DNA from: Fertoeibacter niger
Lineage (GTDB): Bacteria; Pseudomonadota; Alphaproteobacteria; Rhodobacterales; Rhodobacteraceae
Assembly (NCBI RefSeq): GCF_009380135.2
Contig: NZ_WHUT02000006.1
Location: 1-64,000 of the forward strand
DNA length: 64,000 bases
Direction: 5' to 3'
Made by a program: the position numbers and the translations under genes. Below are positions 55,688-64,000 of this stretch, in pieces; within the stretch, counting starts at the first letter, position 1, and every line of letters starts with the position of its first letter. The notes under the pieces are model-generated. The model was not told the DNA's origin. It was given only the letters and a program-made list of their open reading frames with translations, and made no database searches.

Positions 55688-58600
55688 CCGGCTTTCATCC
55701 TGGCTCAAACATCCCCGGGGAGGCGCGGCGCAGTCGCGGCGGGGGCAGCGCCCCCCCCTATGCCGAGTTGTGCGTCACCTCGAACTTCACCTTCCTGACC
55801 GGAGCCTCGCACCCCGAGGAACTTGTGACGCGGGCTGCCGAACTGGGCCTGACCGCCATCGCCATCACCGACCGCAATTCGGTGGCGGGGGTGGTGCGGG
55901 CATTCTCCGCCCTGAAGGAGCTGGTCCGTCTGCGCGACGAGGCGCTTGCACAGGCCGAGGCGGCACAGGACGGTGCCCCTGACAGCACAGCCACCGGTCC
56001 TGCCATCCGCTCGCAGCGCGTGACCGACCATTCCAGCCGCCAGACCGTGCCGCATTTTACCGGCGACACCGCAGCCCCCGTCCTGCCCGGCACGCCGTTG
56101 CCACGGCTGATCGCAGGAGCGCGGCTGGTGCTGGCCGACAGCCTGGTGGAATGGGTGGCCCTGCCCACCAATGTGGCAGCCTGGTCACGCCTGACCCGCC
56201 TGCTGTCACAGGGCAAGCGGCGCGCGCCCAAGGGCGAATGCCATCTGACCCGCGCCGATCTGCTGGACTGGGGGCAGGGAATGATCCTGATCGCGCTGCC
56301 GCCCGATCCGGTCGAGGCCGATGCAACCGTGACCGCCACCACCCGCGCGCATATCGCCCAGATTGCCAAAGCCTTCCCCGGCCAGTGTTTCCTGGGTGCC
56401 GCGCCGCATTACGACGGCCGCGACCAGCCCCGTCTTGACCGGCTGGCCACGCTGGGCCAGGCCACCGCCTTGCCCATGGTCGCCCTCGGCAATGTGCTGA
56501 TGCACCGCTCGGCCCGCCGCCCGCTGGCCGATGTGCTGACCTGCCTGCGCGAGGGATGCACCATCGACAGCATCGGCGAGCGTCGGCTGACCAATGGCGA
56601 ACACCGGCTCAAATCCGGGGCCGAAATGGCGCGGTTGTTCCACCGCTACCCCGCCGCGATCCGCCGCACGGTCGAGATTGCCAATGCCTGCGCCTTCGGG
56701 CTGGACGAGCTGCGCTACCAGTATCCCGACGAGGCGCTGAACGGCGAACCGGCGCAGGCCCGGCTGGAACGGCTGACCCGCAACGGGTTGCTCTGGCGCT
56801 ACCCCGACGGGCCGCCGCCCAGGATCGTCGCGCGTGTGGAGAAAGAGCTGACCCTGATCCGCGAGGTGGAATATGCATCCTACTTCCTGACGGTGCATGA
56901 CATCGTGGCCTTCGCCCGGTCGCAAGGCATCCTGTGCCAGGGGCGCGGGTCGGCGGCCAATTCGGTGGTCTGCTACCTGTTGGGCATCACCGAGGTGCCG
57001 CCGGAATCCATCACCCTGATCTTCGAGCGGTTCATTTCCAAGGAACGCGGCGAGCCGCCCGACATCGACGTGGATTTCGAACATGAACGGCGCGAAGAGG
57101 TGATCCAGTGGATCTACACCCGCTATGGCCGCGAACGCGCGGGCCTGACGGCCACCGTCATCCATTTCCGCAGCCGCGCCGCGATCCGCGAGGTGGGCAA
57201 GGTGATGGGCCTGAGCCAGGACGTCGTCGCGCGCCTGTCGGGCCAGATCTGGGGCTGGTCATCCTCTGCCCCCGGCGCAGACCGGCTGCGCGATGCTGGC
57301 CTTGACCCCGCCGACCGGCGCGTCACGCTGACCATGCAGCTGATCGGCGAACTGATCGGCTTTCCCCGGCATCTGAGCCAGCATGTCGGCGGGTTCGTCA
57401 TCACCCATGGCCGGCTGGACGAGCTGTGCCCCATCGAAAACGCCGCGATGGAGGATCGCACCGTCATCGAATGGGACAAGGACGATATCGACGCGCTGGG
57501 TCTCTTGAAGGTCGATATACTGGGGCTGGGGATGCTGACCTGCATCCGCAAGGCCTTTGGATTGCTGAAGGATCACCGGGGCGAGCGGCGCACGCTGGCC
57601 AATGTGCCACCCGAAGACCCCGCCATCTATGACATGCTCTGCCGGGCCGATGCCATCGGGGTGTTTCAGGTGGAAAGCCGCGCACAGCTGAACTTCCTGC
57701 CCCGGATGCGGCCCCGCGCCTTTTACGATCTGGTCTGCGAGGTGGCCATCGTGCGCCCCGGCCCGATCCAGGGCGGCATGGTGCATCCGTTCATCAACCG
57801 CCGTCAGGGCAAGGAACCCGTCGAAGACCTGGGCCCCGCGATGATGGAGGTGCTGGGGCGCACCTATGGCGTGCCGCTGTTCCAGGAGCAGGCCATGCAG
57901 ATCGCCGTGGTCGCCGCCGGTTTCACACCGTCCGAGGCCGACCGGCTGCGCCGCAGCCTCGCCACGTTCAAGCGCATGGGCACCATCGGCAGCTTTCGCG
58001 ACCGGTTCGTGTCGGGCATGCTGGAGCGCGGCTATGATGCCGATTTCGCTGCCCGCTGTTTCGCCCAGATCGAGGGCTTCGGCAGCTATGGCTTCCCCGA
58101 AAGCCATGCCGCCAGCTTTGCCCGGCTGGTCTATATCTCGGCCTGGCTCAAATGCCACCACCCGGCCATTTTCACCTGCGCGCTGCTGAACGCGCAGCCG
58201 ATGGGCTTTTACGCCCCTGCCCAGCTGGTGCGCGACGCCCGCGAACACGGGGTTGAGGTGCGGCCCGTCTCGGTCAACCATTCGCTGTGGGATTGCACGC
58301 TGGAGCCCCGCGCGGATGGCGCGCTGGCGCTGCGGCTGGGCTTTCGCCAGATCAAGGGCCTGCGCGAAGAGGATGCGGCATGGATCGCCGCCGCCCGTGG
58401 CAACGGCTATCCCGATGTCGAAAGCCTGTGGCGCCGCGCCGGGGTGCGCCCCGACACGCTGGAACGGCTGGCCGAAGGCGATGCCTTTGCCGCCCTCGGC
58501 CTGACGCGGCGCGATGCGCTGTGGGCGGCCAAGGCGCTGCGCGCCCCCGCCCCCCTGCCGCTGTTCGGCCCGGATGGCGAGGGCGGCGTGGAACCCGCCG

Positions 58601-59136
58601 TCACCCTGCCAGCGATGACCCTGGGCCAGGAGGTGATCGAGGATTATCTGGCCCTGCGTCTGTCGCTGCGCGCCCATCCGGTTGAACTGCTGCGCCCCCG
58701 CCTGCCCGAAAGCCTGCCCGCCGACCGGCTGGCGCAGGCCCGGGGCCGCGTCACTGTCACTGGCCTTGTCATCACCCGCCAGCGCCCCGGCACAGCATCC
58801 GGGGTGATCTTCCTGACGCTGGAGGATGAGACCGGCACGGCCAATGTGGTGGTCTGGACCCGCGTTTACGCCGCCTTCCGCAAGGCGGTGATCGCGGGCC
58901 GCCTGCTGCGCGTGCAGGGCCGCATCGAACGCGACGGCCCCGTGGTGCATCTGATCGCCGAACATGTCGAGGATGTCTCGTCCCTGCTCACCACGCTGGG
59001 CCGCCCGGTGATGATTGCCTCCAACGATGGCCGCGCCGATGAGACGAAACGCCCCGTGGGCGGCGACCCCCGCTCAACGGCCCGGCACCCGCGGGAACAG
59101 GCAAAAAAGCTGTTCCCCAGCCGGGATTTCCATTGA
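55684..59136 (+). CDS. dnaE2: error-prone DNA polymerase DnaE2
   Basis: This 1150-residue C-family polymerase carries out translesion synthesis in the ImuA-ImuB-DnaE2 mutasome. It has an N-terminal PHP domain (YAELCVTSNFTFLTGASHPEE), the catalytic acidic motif in EPPDIDVDFEHERRE, VGGFVITHGRLDELCP, and a C-terminal helix-hairpin/OB region (RVTVTGLVITRQRPGTASG; FLTLEDETGTANVVVW). The ORF opens earlier (55498), but ATG 55684 overlaps the imuB stop and starts the conserved region. About 250 bases without a supported gene follow (59137-59384), with a 7-bp inverted repeat CCTGTTC/GAACAGG at 59175-59198. Confidence 0.96.
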   Translation: MTGFHPGSNIPGEARRSRGGGSAPPYAELCVTSNFTFLTGASHPEELVTRAAELGLTAIAITDRNSVAGVVRAFSALKELVRLRDEALAQAEAAQDGAPDSTATGPAIRSQRVTDHSSRQTVPHFTGDTAAPVLPGTPLPRLIAGARLVLADSLVEWVALPTNVAAWSRLTRLLSQGKRRAPKGECHLTRADLLDWGQGMILIALPPDPVEADATVTATTRAHIAQIAKAFPGQCFLGAAPHYDGRDQPRLDRLATLGQATALPMVALGNVLMHRSARRPLADVLTCLREGCTIDSIGERRLTNGEHRLKSGAEMARLFHRYPAAIRRTVEIANACAFGLDELRYQYPDEALNGEPAQARLERLTRNGLLWRYPDGPPPRIVARVEKELTLIREVEYASYFLTVHDIVAFARSQGILCQGRGSAANSVVCYLLGITEVPPESITLIFERFISKERGEPPDIDVDFEHERREEVIQWIYTRYGRERAGLTATVIHFRSRAAIREVGKVMGLSQDVVARLSGQIWGWSSSAPGADRLRDAGLDPADRRVTLTMQLIGELIGFPRHLSQHVGGFVITHGRLDELCPIENAAMEDRTVIEWDKDDIDALGLLKVDILGLGMLTCIRKAFGLLKDHRGERRTLANVPPEDPAIYDMLCRADAIGVFQVESRAQLNFLPRMRPRAFYDLVCEVAIVRPGPIQGGMVHPFINRRQGKEPVEDLGPAMMEVLGRTYGVPLFQEQAMQIAVVAAGFTPSEADRLRRSLATFKRMGTIGSFRDRFVSGMLERGYDADFAARCFAQIEGFGSYGFPESHAASFARLVYISAWLKCHHPAIFTCALLNAQPMGFYAPAQLVRDAREHGVEVRPVSVNHSLWDCTLEPRADGALALRLGFRQIKGLREEDAAWIAAARGNGYPDVESLWRRAGVRPDTLERLAEGDAFAALGLTRRDALWAAKALRAPAPLPLFGPDGEGGVEPAVTLPAMTLGQEVIEDYLALRLSLRAHPVELLRPRLPESLPADRLAQARGRVTVTGLVITRQRPGTASGVIFLTLEDETGTANVVVWTRVYAAFRKAVIAGRLLRVQGRIERDGPVVHLIAEHVEDVSSLLTTLGRPVMIASNDGRADETKRPVGGDPRSTARHPREQAKKLFPSRDFH

Positions 59137-59384
59137 ATGACGGCAGCAATTTCAGAACGGTGGGGCTGAAATACCCTGTTCGTGGATGTCAGAACAGGTG
59201 CACAGCATTGCGCGGATGCCATCCATTGACTGCCGGCAAGGCGGGCGTGACCGACGCGACGCGCGCAAAGCTGCCTGGCTGCTGTGTGGCGCCGCAGTCG
59301 CATCATTACTTGAAGCGGCCATTTGTCAAAGGTGCGGCCCAGCGCCGGTGCAAGCGCGCGCTCGGGCAGACGGCCCGCAGCCCC

Positions 59385-60224
59385 CTAGACCCGGCTTGAA
59401 GCCCCAAGATTGCGCAAGAGTGTTCTGGCGGCCTCGAAGACCGGTTCATGGGTTTCCTGCAGGATCGCCAGACGGTCGAACCGGGCCGGATCCCTGTTGA
59501 CGGCGCTGCGCAAGGCGGTGCCGAAGACCATGCGCAACTCGGTTCCGATGTTGAACTTGCAGATACGCGACCGCGCGGCCAGATCGGCCCGCTGCGCAGG
59601 CGGCACGCCTGATCCGCCGTGGATGACCAGCGGGACGCGCGTCACCGCCTCGATCGCGCGGATACGGCCAAGGTCGAGACCGCCGCCCGGCCCCTGTTGC
59701 AGATGCACGTTGCCCACCGATATCGCCATGGCGTCCACGCCGGTTTCTGCTGCGAATCGCGCGGCCTGCGCCGGATCCGTGCCCGCCGAGCCCGCCCCGC
59801 CGTCATAGCCGACAAAGCCGATCTCGCCCTCACAAGAGGCCCCGGCCGAACGGGCCAAGGCCACCACGGCGGCGGTCTGCGCGATATTCTCGTCCAGAGG
59901 CAGGTTTGATCCGTCGAACATGACCGAGGTGAACCCGGCGTCCAGCGCGTCCTGACAATCCGCAAGCGTATAGCCGTGGTCCAGATGCGCCACGACCGGC
60001 ACATCCACGCTGGCCGCCAGATGCCGGAACATCGCACCCAGGATCGGCAAGGGGGTGTGCGCGCGGCAGCCGGGGCCGGCCTGCAGGATCACCGGGGCGC
60101 GCTCGGCCTCGGCCGCCATCACGTAGGCGCGCATGTCCTCCCAGCCCAGACAGACCAGACCGGGCACCGCATAGCCGCCCGCCAGCGCCGGGCGCAGAAC
60201 GTCTGACAGCGTTGCAAGGGTCAT
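59385..60224 (-). CDS. iolJ: class II aldolase of inositol catabolism (IolJ-like)
   Basis: This 279-residue class II fructose-bisphosphate-aldolase-family protein has the zinc ligands in PVVAHLDHGYTL, a GEIGFVGYDGG segment, and AISVGNVHLQ and VIHGGSGVPPAQ with the phosphate-binding loop. In the iol pathway IolJ cleaves 6-phospho-5-dehydro-2-deoxy-D-gluconate to DHAP and malonic semialdehyde. It is the last gene of the iolD-C-B-J unit and overlaps iolB by four bases (ATGA). A generic ketose-bisphosphate aldolase is the alternative, but context favours IolJ. Confidence 0.88.
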   Translation of the reverse strand: MTLATLSDVLRPALAGGYAVPGLVCLGWEDMRAYVMAAEAERAPVILQAGPGCRAHTPLPILGAMFRHLAASVDVPVVAHLDHGYTLADCQDALDAGFTSVMFDGSNLPLDENIAQTAAVVALARSAGASCEGEIGFVGYDGGAGSAGTDPAQAARFAAETGVDAMAISVGNVHLQQGPGGGLDLGRIRAIEAVTRVPLVIHGGSGVPPAQRADLAARSRICKFNIGTELRMVFGTALRSAVNRDPARFDRLAILQETHEPVFEAARTLLRNLGASSRV

Positions 60225-61060
60225 TTGAACTTGGCCACCATGTCCATGATGCCGGGAATAGTGTGCAATTGTGCGGCATGGGTGGGCTGGAAATACTGCT
60301 TCAGGCTGCGCTGGCTTTGGCCGCCAAGGATGGTGAAGTAATACATCTCGTATCCCGGCAGCACGCAGCAAGGGTGATAGCCCTTGTCAATCAGCACGGT
60401 GGACCGGTTCATGATGTGATAGGCATCGCCGGGTTCATTATCGACCCGCTGCAGCATTTGCAGTCCCGAGCCGTAGTCGGGGCGAAACCGGAAGTTGTAG
60501 CATTCGTCATGCCGCGTCTCATCGGGAAGCCGGTCGGTGTCGTGCTTGTGGCTGGGAAAGCCCGACCAGCCGCCCGCGCCCACCGTGAACAACTCGCTGA
60601 CCAGCAGGCGGCCCACACGGTCATGATAGGCGGCGCCAAGGATGTGCTTGATCTTGCGATGGGTTTTCGTGTCGTCCGATCCGTATTGCACGCGGTCGAT
60701 ATCGGCCGCCCGCACGGCAAAGGGGCGCAGGGTTTCGGCGAACTGCGCACCGGCGATGAAGGTTTCGGTTTCGGTCAGCGCCGTGATCCGCGCGCCCGTG
60801 TCGCTGGGCACATAAACGCCCTCGGGCTCGCCGTCCCACACATCCGCGCCCCGGTGGCCGATGGCGGCAAAGGTCTCGCCCATCGTCTCGACCGTCACCG
60901 TGCCCGTGGCCGGCACCACACAGGTTTCATAGCCGGGGGTGCGGTAGTCAAAGCTTTCGCCCGCCTTCAGCCGGATGATGTTGAAATAGACCAGCGGCAC
61001 AAGCGCGTCATGCAGATCGACGATGGCGCGGTTGTGGTTGTCATGGGGGGCGATGTGCAT
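60221..61060 (-). CDS. iolB: 5-deoxy-glucuronate isomerase IolB
   Basis: This 279-residue bicupin metal enzyme converts 5-deoxy-D-glucuronate to 5-dehydro-2-deoxy-gluconate in myo-inositol breakdown. The conserved metal-site region WSGFPSHKHDTDRLPDE with ETRHDECYNFRF is present, as are IDKGYHPCCVLPGYEMYYF and the GGQSQRSLKQYF end. Start 61060 matches the family; the frame is open further upstream. It lies 10 bases after iolC and overlaps iolJ. Confidence 0.95.
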   Translation of the reverse strand: MHIAPHDNHNRAIVDLHDALVPLVYFNIIRLKAGESFDYRTPGYETCVVPATGTVTVETMGETFAAIGHRGADVWDGEPEGVYVPSDTGARITALTETETFIAGAQFAETLRPFAVRAADIDRVQYGSDDTKTHRKIKHILGAAYHDRVGRLLVSELFTVGAGGWSGFPSHKHDTDRLPDETRHDECYNFRFRPDYGSGLQMLQRVDNEPGDAYHIMNRSTVLIDKGYHPCCVLPGYEMYYFTILGGQSQRSLKQYFQPTHAAQLHTIPGIMDMVAKFK

Positions 61061-61070
61061 GGTGGGGCTT

Positions 61071-62048
61071 TCAGAAGGAAGGGCCGGGATGGGTGGCAAG
61101 AAAGGCGGCAAGCTCTGCCTCGGTCGGCATGGCGGGGGCACAGCCGACGCGGGCCACCACCATCGCCGCCGCCGCCGATCCGCGCCGGACGCAATCGGGC
61201 AGGGGCAGGCCCCGCGACAGGCCAGCCACGAAGGCACCGAGAAAGCTGTCGCCCGCACCGGTGGGTTTCAGCGCCTCGGTGGCGTAGATGCCGCTGGCGA
61301 ATTCGCTGCTTGCCGTCAGGGTGACAGCGCCGTTCTCGCCGCGTTTGTAGACAACAATCTGCGCCGTCGTCCGGGCCAGATCGCGCGCGCAGTCCAGCCC
61401 GCGCGCGTAGTCGCCCGCCATGAAGCCGAACTCGACATCATTGCCGACAATCACGTCACACAGCGCAGCGGCGCGTGAACAGACCTGCGATGCGACCTGC
61501 GCCGAGGGCCACGAATAGGGGCGATAGTCGATGTCGAAGATCAGCGGCAACCCGGCCGCGCGGGCCAGATCGAAGGCGCGGAACGCGGCCCCTCGCGACG
61601 GTTCGGCGGCCAGAACGGTGCCGGTGGTGATCAGGGCGGAAAAGGCGGCGTAATCCACCGCCTCGACATCGGCGACCGTCATCTCGAAATCGGCAGCCCC
61701 GTTGCGGTAGATCACCGACTGGCAGTTTTCGAGCCGGGTTTCCACCACCGCCAGCGAATTGCGCGCCTCGCCCCCCACGCGGCGGACATGGGCCCGGTCA
61801 ATGCCGTAGTGGTCAAGCTGGTTCAGGCAGAACCGCCCCACAGCGTCGTCCGAAACGCAGGTCATCAGCGCGGCCCGGCACCCCTGCCGGGTCAGGGCCA
61901 CGGCAATGTTGGCCGATGATCCGCCAAGACTGGCGGAAAAGCGGGTGGCCTCTTCGGTCCGGGTGCCGGGCGGGTCGGCGTAAAGATCCATGCCCGCGCG
62001 TCCGATCACCAGGAAAGGGCCATGCCCGAGGCGGGACAGATCGGCCAT
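61071..62048 (-). CDS. iolC: 5-dehydro-2-deoxygluconokinase IolC
   Basis: This 325-residue PfkB-family sugar kinase has an N-terminal substrate motif (VIGRAGMDLYADPPGT; SLGGSSANIAVAL) and the C-terminal ATP/anion-hole signature LKPTGAGDSFLGAF with the catalytic Asp. It phosphorylates 5-dehydro-2-deoxy-gluconate. The ATG at 62048 shares a base with the iolD stop (TGATG), so the genes are translationally coupled; a GTG one codon earlier is possible. Confidence 0.95.
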   Translation of the reverse strand: MADLSRLGHGPFLVIGRAGMDLYADPPGTRTEEATRFSASLGGSSANIAVALTRQGCRAALMTCVSDDAVGRFCLNQLDHYGIDRAHVRRVGGEARNSLAVVETRLENCQSVIYRNGAADFEMTVADVEAVDYAAFSALITTGTVLAAEPSRGAAFRAFDLARAAGLPLIFDIDYRPYSWPSAQVASQVCSRAAALCDVIVGNDVEFGFMAGDYARGLDCARDLARTTAQIVVYKRGENGAVTLTASSEFASGIYATEALKPTGAGDSFLGAFVAGLSRGLPLPDCVRRGSAAAAMVVARVGCAPAMPTEAELAAFLATHPGPSF

Positions 62049-63919
62049 CACACCCCCTGCCTTTGCCGGGCGCGGCCGGCCTCGACCTCGGCATGGCTGG
62101 CGTTGACGCTGTCCACGTCAGAGTCGTGCGCCGTTCCGATCTCCCACCAGGCATGGCCCTGGGTCGTCCAGCCGTCATGGGGATCGACCTGCATCACGAT
62201 CACCGTGGTCTTGTCGGCCGCCTTGGCGCGCAGGAACGCCTCACCCAGTGCTGCGGGGTCGGCCACGGTTTCGGCGATGGCCCCCATGGCGCGGGCATGC
62301 GCGGCAAAATCGACGGTGAAGGGCGCGGACACGGTCGGGCAATCTGCGATCAGGTTGTTGAAACTGTCCTGCCCGGTGTTGTTCTGCAGCTTGTTGATCA
62401 CGGCAAATCCGCCGTTGTCCAACACCAGCACGATCAACTTCTTGCCCGTCAGCACCGATGAATAGATGTCGGAATTCATCAACAGATAACTGCCGTCGCC
62501 CACGAGAACGATGGTGTCGCGGTCAGGCTCTGCTTCGGTTTGCGCGATCCGCGCGCCCCAGCCCCCGGCGATTTCATAGCCCATGCAGGAAAAGCCGAAC
62601 TCGACATCCACGGTGCCGATGCCCAGCGTGCGCCAGTTGGCGGTTACCTCGGCGGGCAGACCGCCCGCCGCCGTCACGATGCGGTCGCGCGGGTGGCACA
62701 GGGCATTCACCACGCCGATGGCCTGCGCATAGGAATTGGGCCGGTTGCCGGGGCGGGTGTTGTCCGCGACATAGGCATTCCAGATGCTGCGCTTGGCCTG
62801 CGCCTGCGCCACCCAGCCATCCGGCGCGCGATGGGGGCCAAGGGCGGCCCCCAACGCCAACAGGCCCAGCCGGGCATCCCCCACCACGGCAAGCGACAGA
62901 TGCTTGGCCGCATCATGGCGCCCGACGTTCAGCCCGATCAGCCGGGCGTCCGGGGCGAACACCGTCCACGACCCGGTGGTGAAATCCTGCAACCTTGTGC
63001 CCACGGCCAGCACCACATCCGCCGCCCCCGCGATGGTGTTGGCGCTGTCCGATCCCGTCACCCCGATAGGGCCGATGTTCAGCGGATGCGTCGCCAGCAG
63101 GTTGGCCCGCCCGGCGATGGTTTCCACCACGGGAATGCCATGCGCCTCGGCAAAGGTGGTCAGTTCGGCCACCGCACCGGAATATTGCACGCCGCCGCCC
63201 GCCACGATGACGGGGCGTTTCGCCGCACGCAGCAGGGCCGCCGCCTCGGCGATTTCAAGGCTGTCGGGCGCCTGGCGGCGGATGCGATGCACACGCCGGG
63301 CAAAGAACGCCTGCGGATAGTCCCATGACCAGCCCTGCACATCCTGCGGCAGGCCAAGGAAGGCCGGGCCGCAATCGGCGGGATCAAGCATCGTGTTCAG
63401 CGCCGCAGGCAGCGATTGCAGGATCTGCGCCGGATGGGTGATGCGATCCCAATAGCGGCTGACCGCGCGGAAGGCATCGTTCACCCCGATCGTCGGATTG
63501 CCGAAATGTTCAAGCTGTTGCAGCACCGGGTCGGGAAGCCGGGTCAGAAAGGTATCGCCGCACAGCATCAGCATCGGCAACCGGTTGGCATGGGCCAGCG
63601 CCGCCGCCGTCAAAAGGTTGGCCGTGCCCGGACCCGCGCTTGCCGTGCAGAACATGAAGCGGCGGCGCAGGTGGTATTTGGCATAGGCCGCCGCCGCGAA
63701 TCCCATGCTCTGTTCGTTCTGCCCGCGATACAGCGGCAGTTCCGCGTGCACCGGATACAGCGCCTCGCCCAGACAGGGCACGTTGCCATGGCCGAAGATG
63801 CCGAACCCGCCGCCACAGATCCGCGTCGCGACCCCGTCGATCTCGATATACTGGTTCATCAGATACCGCACGATGGCTTGTGCCACAGTGAGCCTGACAG
63901 TCGTGCCGGATGCGGTCAT
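62048..63919 (-). CDS. iolD: 3D-(3,5/4)-trihydroxycyclohexane-1,2-dione hydrolase IolD
   Basis: This 623-residue thiamine-diphosphate enzyme opens the cyclohexane ring of trihydroxycyclohexanedione. The TPP enzyme parts are in order: N-terminal Pyr domain with the catalytic Glu in LYRGQNEQSMG, central domain, and C-terminal PP domain with VLVGDGSYLLMNSD and the GDG-N motif ending NNGGFAVIN-type. It heads the iolDCBJ operon. iolE, iolG and iolA are not in the window and may lie upstream of the edge or elsewhere. Confidence 0.96.
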   Translation of the reverse strand: MTASGTTVRLTVAQAIVRYLMNQYIEIDGVATRICGGGFGIFGHGNVPCLGEALYPVHAELPLYRGQNEQSMGFAAAAYAKYHLRRRFMFCTASAGPGTANLLTAAALAHANRLPMLMLCGDTFLTRLPDPVLQQLEHFGNPTIGVNDAFRAVSRYWDRITHPAQILQSLPAALNTMLDPADCGPAFLGLPQDVQGWSWDYPQAFFARRVHRIRRQAPDSLEIAEAAALLRAAKRPVIVAGGGVQYSGAVAELTTFAEAHGIPVVETIAGRANLLATHPLNIGPIGVTGSDSANTIAGAADVVLAVGTRLQDFTTGSWTVFAPDARLIGLNVGRHDAAKHLSLAVVGDARLGLLALGAALGPHRAPDGWVAQAQAKRSIWNAYVADNTRPGNRPNSYAQAIGVVNALCHPRDRIVTAAGGLPAEVTANWRTLGIGTVDVEFGFSCMGYEIAGGWGARIAQTEAEPDRDTIVLVGDGSYLLMNSDIYSSVLTGKKLIVLVLDNGGFAVINKLQNNTGQDSFNNLIADCPTVSAPFTVDFAAHARAMGAIAETVADPAALGEAFLRAKAADKTTVIVMQVDPHDGWTTQGHAWWEIGTAHDSDVDSVNASHAEVEAGRARQRQGV

Positions 63920-63957
63920 GGGTTCCTCGCGCTGCCTTTGCCCCGCTATCGGGGCTT

Positions 63958-63983
63958 GCTTTGGCTATACGCTTTGGCTATCC
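63958..63983. repeat. 13-base tandem repeat in the iolD promoter region
   Basis: GCTTTGGCTATAC (63958-63970) is followed directly by GCTTTGGCTATCC (63971-63983), one mismatch. It lies 39-64 bases upstream of the iolD ATG and may be part of the promoter or a regulator site. Confidence 0.6.
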
Positions 63984-63988
63984 GTTTT

Positions 63989-64000
63989 GCAACCGGTTGC
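63989..64000. promoter_or_regulatory. LacI-type palindromic operator upstream of iolD
   Basis: GCAACCGGTTGC is a perfect 12-base palindrome with the central CCGG-type core seen in LacI-family operators. It ends at the window edge, so the full site may extend further. It suggests that a LacI-family repressor controls the iol genes. Confidence 0.55.

Noticed and set aside
59137-59384. Short ORFs and a CCTGTTC/GAACAGG hairpin after dnaE2
   Set aside because: The ORFs have no similarity or good starts. The hairpin has a 10-base loop and no T-run, so it is not a convincing terminator.
1-64000. CRISPR arrays, tRNA or rRNA genes, phage or plasmid backbone
   Set aside because: No regularly spaced repeats, no cloverleaf-like or rRNA sequence and no integrase or replication genes were recognised on reading; a dedicated scan was not possible.

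Overview
The window is high-GC chromosomal DNA from an alphaproteobacterium, most likely a Rhodobacteraceae (Rhodobacter/Cereibacter/Gemmobacter-like). The support is gene content and gene order: purH-lspA-DUF3035-M16-M16-mutL; a zinc anti-sigma ChrR with RpoE beside the five-gene set known from the Rhodobacter sphaeroides singlet-oxygen regulon; an NAD-dependent fdsGBA-fdhD-fdsD formate dehydrogenase; and an imuA-imuB-dnaE2 cassette behind a GTTC-N7-GTTC LexA box. Both window edges cut through units: a heparinase-family gene at the start and the iol promoter at the end. No rRNA, tRNA or CRISPR was seen.

Layout. 1-8.5 kb: housekeeping genes (heparinase family, purH, lspA, lipoprotein, a catalytic/non-catalytic M16 peptidase pair, mutL). 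8.8-15.4 kb: a HutD-like gene, then chrR-rpoE (minus) divergent from a five-gene operon (FAD oxidoreductase, DUF1365, MFS, DUF3833, SDR); the intergenic DNA carries a TGATCC box facing each way. 15.5-31.3 kb: an exopolysaccharide locus on mixed strands, with two related SGNH-type proteins (one fused to a glycosidase-like domain), four glycosyltransferases, a Wzx-type flippase, an ExoY-type initiating transferase, a split chain-length regulator (Wzz-like protein plus ATPase), a membrane acyltransferase and a Wzy-like polymerase. 31.6-43.6 kb: inside the same locus, three co-directional genes make a hybrid assembly line: a type I PKS (KS-AT-KR-DH-ACP-TE), a GT2 glycosyltransferase, and an NRPS-like protein (formyltransferase, condensation remnant, adenylation domain split by a luciferase-like monooxygenase, carrier protein). 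43.8-45.4 kb: a caspase-like protein without its catalytic Cys but with peptidoglycan-binding repeats.

45.5-52.5 kb: the formate dehydrogenase operon (minus) and its LysR regulator. 52.6-59.1 kb: an IS6-type transposase remnant, then the LexA-controlled SRAP-imuA-imuB-dnaE2 mutagenesis operon. 59.4-64 kb: myo-inositol catabolism genes iolD-iolC-iolB-iolJ (minus) with a LacI-type palindrome at the window edge.

The best candidate for something undescribed is the PKS-GT-NRPS trio. Hand reading of the adenylation domain gives a glycine-like code, and the monooxygenase sits between motifs A4 and A5, as in the glycine-oxidising modules of myxothiazol-type pathways. Together with the formyltransferase, the flanking glycosyltransferase and the surrounding polymer genes, this suggests a small formylated or oxidised glycine-polyketide that may be glycosylated or attached to a surface glycan.
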